From contig NW_026570264.1 of the NCBI RefSeq assembly GCF_019649055.1, forward strand, positions 806,001 to 870,000: a stretch of DNA of 64,000 bases, given 5' to 3'. This DNA is from Paramacrobiotus metropolitanus. Lineage: Eukaryota; Tardigrada; Eutardigrada; Parachela; Macrobiotidae. Position 1 is the stretch's first letter. Each line of letters starts with the position of its first letter. Made by a program: the position numbers and the translations under genes. Under the pieces are notes generated by a model. That model searched no databases. It was not told the DNA's origin and saw only the letters and a program-made list of their open reading frames with translations. Shown here piece after piece: positions 47,382-56,406 of the stretch.

Positions 47382-48031
47382 ACGAAGACTTCTGTGGCAT
47401 TGGCTTTATTTTCGCCAAATATGGCGGTGCGCAGTCTGTAACGGTCGTCGGTTGATTGCTGAAGGTCAATAACAATATAACCGTATGGTCGGTCGAAGCA
47501 CTTATTGATCGCATCCATAAAGTAGTTCAAACGGTTTGGAAAAATTTATCGGCCTAACGTTTGCAACTGTTGTTTATCTTGCGGGTTTTTAAAACTCACA
47601 ATGACTTTAGCATTCAATCGAATGTCCCGTCCAAAAGATTGTTTGAAATATAGATTTTGCGTCAGGTAAACAACTGACGTGTTAGAGTGCCGTCCACCGT
47701 TGCAGAACAGTTGAGCAACATGCTTACTGGTGTTTTGCTCCAAATGCAAGTCATCAATAACACACAGATTGTTGTAATGCTTGTCAAAGAATTTTGCATT
47801 AGAGATTTCTTCTGGCAAGCCTTCTATAAATTCTATCGGATGTTTTTCGCTTAAAAGTTGATCATATAACGGTTGATATTGTTTGTAAAACCAGAAGACG
47901 CGCGCAGGTTTAGGACGAATTTTATTAGTACGCAATAGGTTGGCCACAAACGTAGATTTACCAGAATCAGAGCTTCCAGATATTAAGAAAGATAAGGGTT
48001 GATTAAATATATCAGTCACATTAGTCTCCAT
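47382..48031 (-). CDS. atp: Genome-packaging ATPase region
   Basis: FtsK/HerA-type packaging ATPase that loads DNA into capsids. Walker A is LISGSSDSGKSTFVANLL, Walker B NNLCVIDDLHLE, followed by the sensor-like SVVYLTQNLYF. The phrase PYGYIVIDLQQ with RLRTAIFGE, typical of the C-terminus of this family, lies at the downstream end of the region. Confidence 0.85.
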
Positions 48032-48281
48032 TACTTTTATCGGGTGGGAAACCCAGCAGACGACGACTTTCCACGAACAAGAATTTAATTAATGGAAAAA
48101 TCACATCCTTCAAAGGTATTTTATCATACAGTTTCAGTGAAATTACACAAACAATACGAATGCACTGGGAGAGCATAAAGGGAATCCCATAATAGAACAG
48201 CCAAAACCAGTTGCTATTCAGGTTAGGTCTCGGCTCCATTGGGTCCTGTTGATCCTCCATTTTGTTTAGTGCTTGGTCCAT
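48021..48281 (-). CDS. Small membrane protein
   Basis: Up to 86 residues, or 79 from the internal MEDQQDPMEP. Two hydrophobic stretches (FWLFYYGIPFMLSQCIRIVC and VIFPLIKFLFV) and a basic end. Overlaps the ATPase start by about 10 bases and the upstream gene by about 60, a compact polycistron-like arrangement. Not recognised. Confidence 0.55.
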   Translation of the reverse strand: MDQALNKMEDQQDPMEPRPNLNSNWFWLFYYGIPFMLSQCIRIVCVISLKLYDKIPLKDVIFPLIKFLFVESRRLLGFPPDKSNGD

Positions 48282-48948
48282 CTGCTACAACTCCGTCAAT
48301 CTGGTCTACTTCAAATCGATCGAAATCCGATGAAGATGATGACTCAGGTAAATAATGATCTGGTCCATGAAATGCGCCTCGCGTCAGAAGTTGCATGGTC
48401 ACCCACGGTTTAACCAGATGAAACTGATAGTTGAACAATGGAAGCTCCGCCTCCTCACCACTAATCCCATCCATCCAGACCCGGATTCCCGATCGATCTG
48501 GCATTTCTAGAAACAAGCAACCAATCACCTTTGTCTTTTCAAGACCGTTGAAATTCCAGTTGTGGCGCATTTCCATGAGCGTTGACTCGACAACTGCAAA
48601 GCACAAGCGCCTAACGATGGGCAACCACTTCCAACGGTTGAACTCTGTGACTTTCGCACTGCGGTACTTATCCCGAATGATGTCGCGCTCAAAGTTATTC
48701 TTAAACTGACACAAAGAGAGCTGAACCGTTGTTTCTGGTTCATCGGCCACGTCACAGAAATGCAAATACAGGCCAACGCCCAGATATGGAAAACGATCCA
48801 ATAGGAGCTTGACTTGATCGTCCAAAGCATTCATAAGCTCGCAGAAGCTCTTTTTACGATACTTGCTTATGAGGCCAAGCACTTTAACGTCCCTGGCTTG
48901 CGGTGTTCGAAGCATAACCGGCGGTATAACAGCGCGAAACGATGCCAT
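48223..48948 (-). CDS. Unrecognised 241-residue Polinton protein
   Basis: Begins MASFRAVIPPVMLRTPQARD. A folded alpha/beta-looking body (FPYLGVGLYLHFC, VIGCLFLEMPDRSGIRVWMD) is followed by an acidic, Ser-rich, apparently disordered tail (LPESSSSSDFDRFEVDQIDG). No domain identified. Its start faces the ADP-ribosylglycohydrolase start 37 bases away, so the two share a divergent promoter region. Confidence 0.6.
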   Translation of the reverse strand: MASFRAVIPPVMLRTPQARDVKVLGLISKYRKKSFCELMNALDDQVKLLLDRFPYLGVGLYLHFCDVADEPETTVQLSLCQFKNNFERDIIRDKYRSAKVTEFNRWKWLPIVRRLCFAVVESTLMEMRHNWNFNGLEKTKVIGCLFLEMPDRSGIRVWMDGISGEEAELPLFNYQFHLVKPWVTMQLLTRGAFHGPDHYLPESSSSSDFDRFEVDQIDGVVADGPSTKQNGGSTGPNGAET

Positions 48949-48984
48949 TTTAGAAATTTAGAAACCGAGTTGTACTTCTAAATT

Positions 48985-50046
48985 TTGAAAATGACTTCTG
49001 AAACTGTGCTTGACTCTGCTCGATTCAGAGGTTGCTTGATAGGGGCGTATATTGGGGACTGTGCTGGTGGGCTGTTCAAACAGACCAAGCGTGACTGCCA
49101 ACCAATCGCTGTTCAACACGTAGTGGATACGTTGTTCTCTAAAAACTGCTGGCTACCAACCGACGCATCGTATCTAACGAGCGCTGTAGCCCGTTCTATT
49201 GTTGATTCTGGTTCATTTATCGATGTTCACGTTGCTCAGTACATGGCCGATTGCTACTTTGAATTTCCGGAGAGGCGAAAGTTTTTTACGACAATCAAAG
49301 ATGTGTTCTTTGCGTGGAAACTTAACGGAATTAAAACCAAAACAGTATATTTTCCGGCCGCCCAACAATTCCGTGGAAGTGGCTCGTATGGAAACGGTGC
49401 CGCAGTTCGAGTGGCACCGCTGGTTTTGCTTAACTGTTTTGATCTGGACTCTGCTCTAAAAGAAGTTGATGAAAGTTCGAGCTTAACACACGGCAATTTA
49501 CTTGCCGTGCGTGGGGCTAAGTTACAAGCTCGTGCTATTTTTGAAGCATTGCATATCCACCAGCCAGACGCTGCTAGCTTTATTGCTACTCTTATTAGTT
49601 TCTGCAAAAAGATGGAGGTGGATAATCAGTTCAAGTTTTACAGTAACCGTCTCCGTAAGGTTCAAACGTTCCTGGCAGACAATACTGATCCGAAAGCCGT
49701 TGTCAGTGCCTTAGGCAACGGAATCAAGGCGTTGGAAGCCGTTCCTTTGGCTATCTACTGTGCTCTACGCGCGATGACACCTGTCGCAGGAATTATTACG
49801 GAAAGCGCGTTTGATCGTTGCATCATCCTGGCAATTTCTATGGGGGGCGATACCAACGTCATTGCCAGTATGGCCGGAGCCATCACCGGCGCTTGGATCG
49901 GAAACGGACGGATTTCCGTTCTTATGAAAATGCCGTGTTATGACATAGAAGAGCCTGAAGTTTTGGGCTCGGAGTTGGCCAGAGTGCTCCAAGAACGTAT
50001 TGATAAAATTGCTGCATTTAAAAAAGAAATGAATATCCGTGTTTAA
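48985..50046 (+). CDS. ARH3-like ADP-ribosylglycohydrolase (Polinton cargo)
   Basis: 353 residues, start at MKMTSETVLD or the next ATG. Collinear with animal ARH3: RFRGCLIGAYIGDCAGGLF; PTDASYLTSAVARSIV; FRGSGSYGNGAAVRVAPLVL; SSLTHGNLLAVRGAKLQA; ALGNGIKALEAVPLAIYCAL; AISMGGDTNVIASMAGAITG. ARH3 removes ADP-ribose from serine and cleaves poly-ADP-ribose and O-acetyl-ADP-ribose using two Mg ions. The metal-site motifs are in place but not all match the human set, so hydrolysis is open; binding without cleavage is possible. Intronless here, which fits passage through a compact element. In a virus-like element it could counter PARP-based host defence. Not a Polinton core gene. Confidence 0.85.
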   Translation: MKMTSETVLDSARFRGCLIGAYIGDCAGGLFKQTKRDCQPIAVQHVVDTLFSKNCWLPTDASYLTSAVARSIVDSGSFIDVHVAQYMADCYFEFPERRKFFTTIKDVFFAWKLNGIKTKTVYFPAAQQFRGSGSYGNGAAVRVAPLVLLNCFDLDSALKEVDESSSLTHGNLLAVRGAKLQARAIFEALHIHQPDAASFIATLISFCKKMEVDNQFKFYSNRLRKVQTFLADNTDPKAVVSALGNGIKALEAVPLAIYCALRAMTPVAGIITESAFDRCIILAISMGGDTNVIASMAGAITGAWIGNGRISVLMKMPCYDIEEPEVLGSELARVLQERIDKIAAFKKEMNIRV

Positions 50047-50225
50047 TTATTCTTATCGATGCATATCGTGTCTGCTTATTCTAATAATTATGTGTTTCCT
50101 GTTCTGTAGTGTAATACATATTGCGAACCAAATGCCGTACTGCCATTCTTTATTCGGTAGTCATGCTGTGAGATCATTATTATTATTCTCGAATAATATT
50201 CATGCGTTGAGACCGTTACGTTCGT

Positions 50226-50774
50226 TTACATAGAGCATTCAGACAAAAGCATAGGAACAATAACGTCATCCCAGTCTTCTGGACATTCCGTTCCTAATGG
50301 CAAATCAAATCCTAAGTCAGTCTTTTCAATTTCAAGCATAAGTAGCTGAAAAGACATTAAGCGCATTTTAATATTCTTGTTCCCTTGTCCAATTCCGAGA
50401 ACTGGATCGTTGATTTCATCCGGATAATGCGGGGGATAAATGGTCAGAACAGTACCAGTTTTTTTAAGCAAAGTAATTTGCTGAGGTCCTTTCAGCCGAG
50501 CGTCTGTGGTTTTCCGCATAGTTCTGTTATCTTCTAAACGTAGGATCTGCGCCAGTTCCAACGCCCCCAGTTTAATCCCGTATTCTCTGGCGATGTGCTT
50601 GTTGGAATCTGAGAATGACATAACCTGCTGTAAATAAACAGTACGCTTACGGGGTTGGACGTAAGCCGCTACAGACTTTCCCAACGTATACCACTGCGTT
50701 TCCCTATCGGGTAAATTACTGACAAATTCCAAGTACGAATACTCCATTTTTGCTAAATGAGGTTCAGAGTACAA
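50226..50774 (-). CDS. Unrecognised protein, 173-182 residues
   Basis: The likely start is the internal MEYSYLEFVSNLPDRETQW at 50,747. No membrane helix; mixed alpha/beta with TVYLQQVMSFSDSNKHIARE and TVLTIYPPHYPDEINDPVLG, and an acidic end. Convergent with the ADP-ribosylglycohydrolase, with about 180 bases between stops. Not recognised. Confidence 0.5.
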   Translation of the reverse strand: MYSEPHLAKMEYSYLEFVSNLPDRETQWYTLGKSVAAYVQPRKRTVYLQQVMSFSDSNKHIAREYGIKLGALELAQILRLEDNRTMRKTTDARLKGPQQITLLKKTGTVLTIYPPHYPDEINDPVLGIGQGNKNIKMRLMSFQLLMLEIEKTDLGFDLPLGTECPEDWDDVIVPMLLSECSM

Positions 50775-51001
50775 CGCGAAAATATTTAGACCGTTATTTT
50801 CTTCGTTTACCAGTGTTTCTCACTACAAACACTCCTATTGGTCGAACACAGTATCGGTGGGCGTAGTCGTGTCTGTGAGGCCGTACGGATGTTACACGGG
50901 TTAATTTTAGTATGTGCGGTAGGTGTAGGGTTAAGTCTACTTTTCACTACAACCTACTGCTGTAGTTGTTTTTCTAATTTTAATCTGGTTCTGTGTTGTT
51001 A

Positions 51002-51318
51002 AACACGAATACAGATTCATAGTTTTAGTTGCAACTATGAATTTGTGTTCGTGTTAAATGCCACAGAAAACCGCGCCGGATGTGCTGCCAAATGGCCGTT
51101 CGGTTCTTTACGGATGGAGGACCACCGCGCCAGCGTCTACCGATACGCCACCGTGAGATCATAATTATAAATTATGAACGATAGAATCATATTTTGTAAT
51201 TATGATTTCATGGCTGTATGCCGCCAGTTGCCCTGCCGAATCACCGCACGGCGACCATATATTCATGACCATGATCATATTGATTATGATCATATTCAAT
51301 ATGATTATGGTCATGAAT
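51002..51318. repeat. Two hairpin-forming inverted repeats
   Basis: Arms 51,002-51,024 and 51,033-51,055 (23 bases, 2 mismatches, 8-base loop) and arms 51,261-51,283 and 51,296-51,318 (23 bases, 1 mismatch). They lie in 1.2 kb without genes between the minus-strand gene at 50.2-50.8 kb and the right-end gene. Confidence 0.75.
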
Positions 51319-51510
51319 GTAAGATCACCCCCTCCGCAGTGTCCACCGACACACCGTCCGATACCGCACACCGCCACCGGACCAGCGTACCACCAACCCG
51401 CGAAACAATAATTATTAATTACAAATGTAATTAACGATTACTATTTCACAAGATGTGAGCGTACTACCGTGTATTGCGTACGGCCGCGGTTGATTTGCGG
51501 ACTTTTGCCT

Positions 51511-51617
51511 ATGCAGAATTATTACTGCACACTCGTACGTATTAATTTCAGGATCAGAACTCCTCCTGATTTAATCCTGAAATTAATACGTGCGAATGTG
51601 CAGTAATAATTCTGCAT
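51511..51617. repeat. Long hairpin, 44-bp arms
   Basis: Arms 51,511-51,554 and 51,574-51,617 are inverted copies with two mismatches and a 19-base loop. They start ATGCAGAATTATTACTGCAC. As RNA this would be a very stable stem. It may be a small inserted palindrome or a structural signal of the element. Confidence 0.85.
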
Positions 51618-51730
51618 TTGCGATACATTTGGTGTTACGTATACAGTACTGTGTAGTTTCAGTTATTTTTAATATTTTTATCATGTTTTGTGTTCACGCC
51701 GTTCGCAAAATATAGCAATGCAATTTAGTA

Positions 51731-51810
51731 TTGTATAGTGGCCGAGTGTACTGTGTATTCTACTTTTTACCGCAAGGTCCAGTGTTCAACTCCCGGTCTT
51801 CTATTTTTTT
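51731..51810 (+). ncRNA. tRNA-like Pol III unit 3
   Basis: A-box-like TGGCCGAGTG at 51,739; B-box-like GTTCAACTCC 45 bases on; then a seven-T run. The A-box wording matches tRNA-Ser/Leu genes, and it shares AAGGTCCAGTG-like wording with unit 2 (AAGGCTCTGAG). T-arm pairing is imperfect. Confidence 0.35.
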
Positions 51811-52013
51811 CTTTTTGTTGTTAAGGAAACTACTCGTACATACTTTAAAGTGCTTTAATATCACAGAACAACACAGTAAAAATGGTAGTATCACAAAAAC
51901 TAATAACACAGTATATAATAATTAATCTTATGACTAGAGTACGTAATATCACAATAATATAAAAAATAAATAAAAATATTAATTTGACTAGAAATTATTA
52001 TAATAATAAAATA

Positions 52014-52887
52014 TTATTCAGGGCGCGCGAGCTCACCATCTACGAAGGTGACAAAAACATCTGCTGCTGCGCGCACCTGATTGAGCGTGGACAGTCCGAC
52101 CAGCCCCAGCGTGAACACGGCGAAAAATTCGGTCCGGCGCACGCTGATCTGATCCGCCAGGCGATCTACGCGGGCAACCTCCTCCACCTTTCTGGTGAGC
52201 TGGTCCAACACCTCAGCGTATGGGCGCCGCGGTGGACGCTTCAGGACGACGTTCCGGGCAGTCCGCCATACGCTCCCCAGAACATGTTTCCAGTTCTCGC
52301 GTCTCTTCTGTTGATTCACCGCGGCGCCCATGTTGGGCACGAGGACCACGCTCCCATCCCCCCTCGCCGACGGCCGCCGCACTTCCCCGGACAAGTATGC
52401 CAGTATCCAGCTGAGTGACCAGCTGGGGTCACTGTTGCAGTTGCGGCGGCGTGCGGGTGTCGGTTCGAGGTCAATTTGGGCGAGCAGTGCCGCTTCCTCT
52501 CCGGCGCGATCGAGCGCGTCCCCGTTCCGGCCGGCGATTCTGCTCACCGTCGCGCCCATCTCAGCGATCTCGGCTTCCAGCTCTGATCGCGTCCGGAAAT
52601 AGCGGCCTATCGCTGAGTTTGCCCGCATGAGCTCACCGAGCACTCCCACCTACGCATCCCGGTGTTAAAATATTTTGTAAATAAATATAATAAATATTTA
52701 TGTAATATATTAAAAATTTATAAATAAATGAATTAATATATTAATTTAATTTATTTACCACTTGTTCACGGCCGTCGGCATCCAGGTGTTCTACGTATGT
52801 GTAGAAGGCGTCATAGTTCGCCATCACATGAGGGAAACCCACCGCGGCCCTTTCGTTGGCCGTTAAGTATTTAGAGAAGATTGTCAT
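52014..52887 (-). CDS. Two-exon GC-rich gene near the right end
   Basis: Exon 1 52887-52759 begins MTIFSKYLTANERAAVGFPH. Exon 2 52649-52014 is joined by a 109-base A+T-rich GT-AG intron, in frame, for about 254 residues. The sequence has a long heptad-like region (LEAEIAEMGATVSRIAGRNG) and, near the end, a hydrophobic helix (FFAVFTLGLVGLSTLNQV) before a charged tail. A coiled coil with a C-terminal anchor is the simplest reading. Exon 2 is strikingly GC-rich compared with its intron and flanks, so a separate origin is likely. No family recognised. Confidence 0.6.
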
Positions 52888-53203
52888 CTTTTTTTTCACC
52901 GGATTAAAATTTATAAAATTTGAAATTTTATAAGACCGATCGACTGATTTTTTGGCACCGGTATTTAATAGCCAGCGGCCGAATTCATTGGTGAAAGGTC
53001 AGCGGTTGTCATAGACCGGACACAGTATTATTATATTAAGTACTATATTAAGTACTTGTACATATATTGTATATATATATATATATATTAATTTATTTAC
53101 AGTTTCGCTAACATATGTGTCACGCACCGCTGCACACTAGCGTCACGCTTGATCGCACACTAATAAGCGACGCCAGGTGCCGCTGTCCAGGGGGCAGTTG
53201 ACT
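52888..53203. other. Subterminal region of the Polinton, no gene
   Basis: A+T-rich, with an (AT)n run near 53,060-53,085. From about 53,110 rightward it shows weak inverted similarity to 31,179-31,240 (cacgcaccgc, cgcacactaat). Confidence 0.6.
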
Positions 53204-53292
53204 TTTAACCCCAACCGTTGCAACGGCCGGTAAGTTACCCCTAATTACCTACGCCCGGTGGGTGGCCCGCTATAAGCGGAGGGGTATCTACT
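53204..53292 (-). repeat. Polinton right terminal inverted repeat
   Basis: Reverse complement of 31,090-31,178, identical over 89 bases, ending GGGGTATCTACT and followed by the duplicated ATATC. Confidence 0.95.
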
Positions 53293-53344
53293 ATATCCAA
53301 TGCATATACGGTATACCGTAAATCGCGAGCACTGGGCTTGAAGA

Positions 53345-54364
53345 AAGTAGGCCCGCGCTCAAGCTCGGACTTGGACTCGGACTTGGACTACTAAAACTTG
53401 GACTTGGACTTCACTTGGACTCTAAAACTTGGACTTCACTTGGACTCTAAAACTCGGACTTCACTTGGACTCTAAAACTCTGACTTTATGACTCAGACTT
53501 GGATTTAAGCGTTTCTCATGTCTTCTTTCGTTTCTTCATGTTTTCTCAGGTTTCTCAGGTTTCTTAGGTTTTTTTAGGTTTCTTAGCTTTCTTAGGTTTT
53601 TTCGGTTTCTTTTTTTGTGTTCATAGGTTTCTTAGGTTTCTCAGGTTTCTGAGGCTTCTCTGGCTTTCTTAGGTTTGTTGGGTGTTCTTAGGTTTCTGAG
53701 GTTACAACATTTCTTAGGTTATCTAGGTATTCTTTGGTATTCTGAGAAACCTAAGAAACCTAAGAAGCCTAAGGAACCTAAGAAACCTAAGAGACCTTAA
53801 AAAACCTAAGAACACCTAAAAAACCTGAGAAACTTAAAAAACCTAAGACCTAAAAAACCTAAGAACACCTAACAAACCTAAGAAACCTAAGAAACCAAAG
53901 AATAACCTAAGAACACCTAAAAAGCCTAAGAAACCTAAGAGACCTAAAAAAACCTAAGAACACGAAAGAAGGCCAAGAACACTTAAGAAACCTAAGAGAC
54001 CTGGGAAACCTAAGAAACCTGAGAAACCTAAAAGACCTAAATGAGAACACCAAAGAAACCTAAGAACCTAAGAAACCTGAGAAACCTAAGAAAACATGAA
54101 GAAACGTAAGAAGACATAAGTAACATAAGAAACGCCTAATTCCAAGTCAAGTCATAAAGTCCAAGTTTTAGAGTCCAAGTGAAGTCCGAGTTTCAGAGTC
54201 CAAGTGAAGTCCGAGTTTTAGAGTCCAAGTGAAGTCCGAGTTTCAGAGCCCAAGTGAAGTCCGAGTATTAGAGTCCAAGTGAAGTCCAAGTTTTAGAGTC
54301 CAAGTGAAGTCAAGTCCAAGTTTTAGTAGTCCAAGTCCAAGTCCGAGTTTGAGCATGGGCCAAG
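53345..54364. repeat. 1-kb foldback made of simple repeats
   Basis: The left arm begins ggcccgcgctcaagctcgg, then ttggacttcacttggactctaaaac units, then tttcttaggtttctcagg units. The right arm is the mirror: aagaaacctaagaaacc units, gagtccaagtgaagtccgag units, then ccgagtttgagcatgggcc. Inverted ends enclose inverted tandem arrays, as in Foldback-type elements. Similar tttcttaggttt wording near 20,170-20,240 may be a fragment. It lies 50 bases outside the Polinton. Confidence 0.8.
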
Positions 54365-55627
54365 AAAGTAGCACTTGTTTGCGCAATACGGCAGACAAAG
54401 CAAAACAGAGCATCAATTTTTTCAGCCACATGTTGTACCTGCATTTCTACACACCAGGACGGGTGTTAAAATAGGCAGATTTTGGATTAGTAAGTGGCAC
54501 GAGTCGCTAAATAATAAAATTATTACTGCTGAATGTTCGCTATCATACAGACAGTATTCAACCGCACATCTGATGCGAATGCATCGCTAGCGCTGGGTTT
54601 GAAAAAAGGCTTGCTTCCGCATTCTGCGTTAAACCTTAAAACAGAGCGGGTCAATTTTTTCGGACAAACATTGCTATTTTTATATACAGTAGGTGCACGA
54701 GTTTGCATGATAAAATACTGTAGATCGGCATGTTATTAAGCGCAAAAATTTTAATTTATATTTATTACAACTGAAATTTCGACTGTCATGCAGTAGATAT
54801 TCACATGCAGTAGATATTCACATATTCACTGTTAAGACATGGCGTTTCTCACAGTGCTTCTTTACACGTTTCGAATTCGCTCTTTTCCACCCGCGTGCAA
54901 GAGGGGCCCAAAAGCGACCCAGCTTCTGCTTCCGCACTATTGTGAGCAATCGCCATCTCCGCGTAGGATGGAGGGAGATCCACTTTGTCTCGTGGCGCAA
55001 CGTCAGTGTACACAGGTGGATCTTCGATAACATCGGTAGTGTGTAGTTGACGACAACGGTGGGGATCGAGCCGTGGCACGACATGGACGTGGGCAAATAG
55101 CCTCCATGGCCCGTAGTTCTTCGTTTGCCGTCCGTGACCAATATGCCGCCGCCATGCCCGTGGAGCGGAAGGCGAAAACCAGCTCCACGTAGAGGATGCC
55201 CCATCCCAGGAGAACTTCGTATGCTTGATTGTTTGTTCCTTCCATGATGGCAGCCACAGCGAATAGAATACCAATAATCATGAGCCATGTGTAGATGCGA
55301 AAGAAATCCAGTCCGCGCGTCGCACTCAGCTGGCCTGTGGCGGATTGAGACGGTCGTGATGACTTGATAAGTCCTGCTGTGCCGAACAGTCCGAAAAGGT
55401 TATAGAAAACCATCCACGCCGTGGAAACTGTTCCATAAATTACGGTTTCCCCAGTGGTATCCACCTCTGCAAAATGAGACAATATTGTGACCCGTCATTT
55501 CGTCGACGGAAACTCGTCGACCGTCATTAAACCAAACAGGCACGATGTCGACCTGTCATAACGTCGAACTGTACGTATGGTCGCTTAGTGATCCACTATG
55601 ATAAGTGAATGGAGGATGGTCGTATAA

Positions 55628-55695
55628 GGGAAGCGGCCCGGTAGATAGTACCAATTCGTGTACATGAACGAAAACTTTTACTTTCATACACTCCC
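55628..55695 (+). repeat. Fragment of the GGGAAG MITE
   Basis: Starts TAA-GGGAAGCGGCCCGGTA, then gtaccaattcgtgtac, then gaacgaaaac, as in 6,674-6,730. The right end is missing. Confidence 0.6.
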
Positions 55696-56406
55696 GAACA
55701 TATTGCTGTTTTGTTATGTCATCCGTAGCCAGATGACTCGTATACACGTGCGTAAAAAACCGTTTTTGCGAGCAACATCCGGTTCGGGTTATGGCCATGA
55801 GAAAATTCCAAAAAGTTTAAATGCATTCAGGTATACCAAAAATCTCATTATGGACCCATCCCCTTCCAGTTTTGCACATAAATGGATTCCATATGTTTCC
55901 TCAGGTTTCTCAGATTTTCTGAGATTTTCATAGTTTCTTAGCCGTCGCGCTCGTGGCGGACAACATTGTGTCGGTCGACGAAGTGTAAATCGAAAGATGT
56001 CGATAAGCCCTAAAACCATACGATTATTCGTAAAAGACGAAAAGGGTAAAAATACGCATGCCCTGATGTTCAAGTTATAAAGCGGCACGCAACTTAACCA
56101 GGCGAAAATTGATTCCGTTTGCACATACCAGTAATTAATTGTTCAGCATGGTTTGCTATCCACGTCGTTTTCGCCGCACAAAAATTCAGCACGCGACTTT
56201 TTGCCGCGAAAACATTTCATAGCGTAACACAGGGACGCTGGACACTTCGAAATAGGACATCTTGCATTGAAATATTTTACCTTTCCGGCATTTTGACGCA
56301 TGACATCTGGTCGCGGACAATTCACCTGGGAACTCTCGAATCACGCGACAATTCGCCTCCAAAAAGCCGACGCTTTTAGTTTTCACAGTTTTCAGTGTAT
56401 TCTTAC

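Larger units (their letters stand above)
31090..53292. mobile_element. Polinton/Maverick, 22.2 kb, nearly whole
   Basis: Both ends are inverted copies starting AGTAGATACCCCTCCGC. Direct ATATC duplications lie at 31,085-31,089 and 53,293-53,297, so the element was inserted as a unit. It holds the family core set: PolB, integrase, penton-like and major capsid proteins, pX-like core protein, adenain-like protease and FtsK/HerA-type packaging ATPase. Plus-strand genes occupy 38-46.4 kb and minus-strand genes 46.4-49 kb, plus about 7 kb of cargo on the left and 4 kb on the right. At 22.2 kb it is longer than the usual 15-20 kb. It looks nearly whole, with about three or four breaks among the virus-type genes. 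Perfect inverted repeats and duplication indicate a young insertion. Confidence 0.93.

Noticed and set aside
51174-51434. His/Asp-rich short frames in the hairpin region
   Set aside because: They are translations of palindromic repeats; no start context or homologue.
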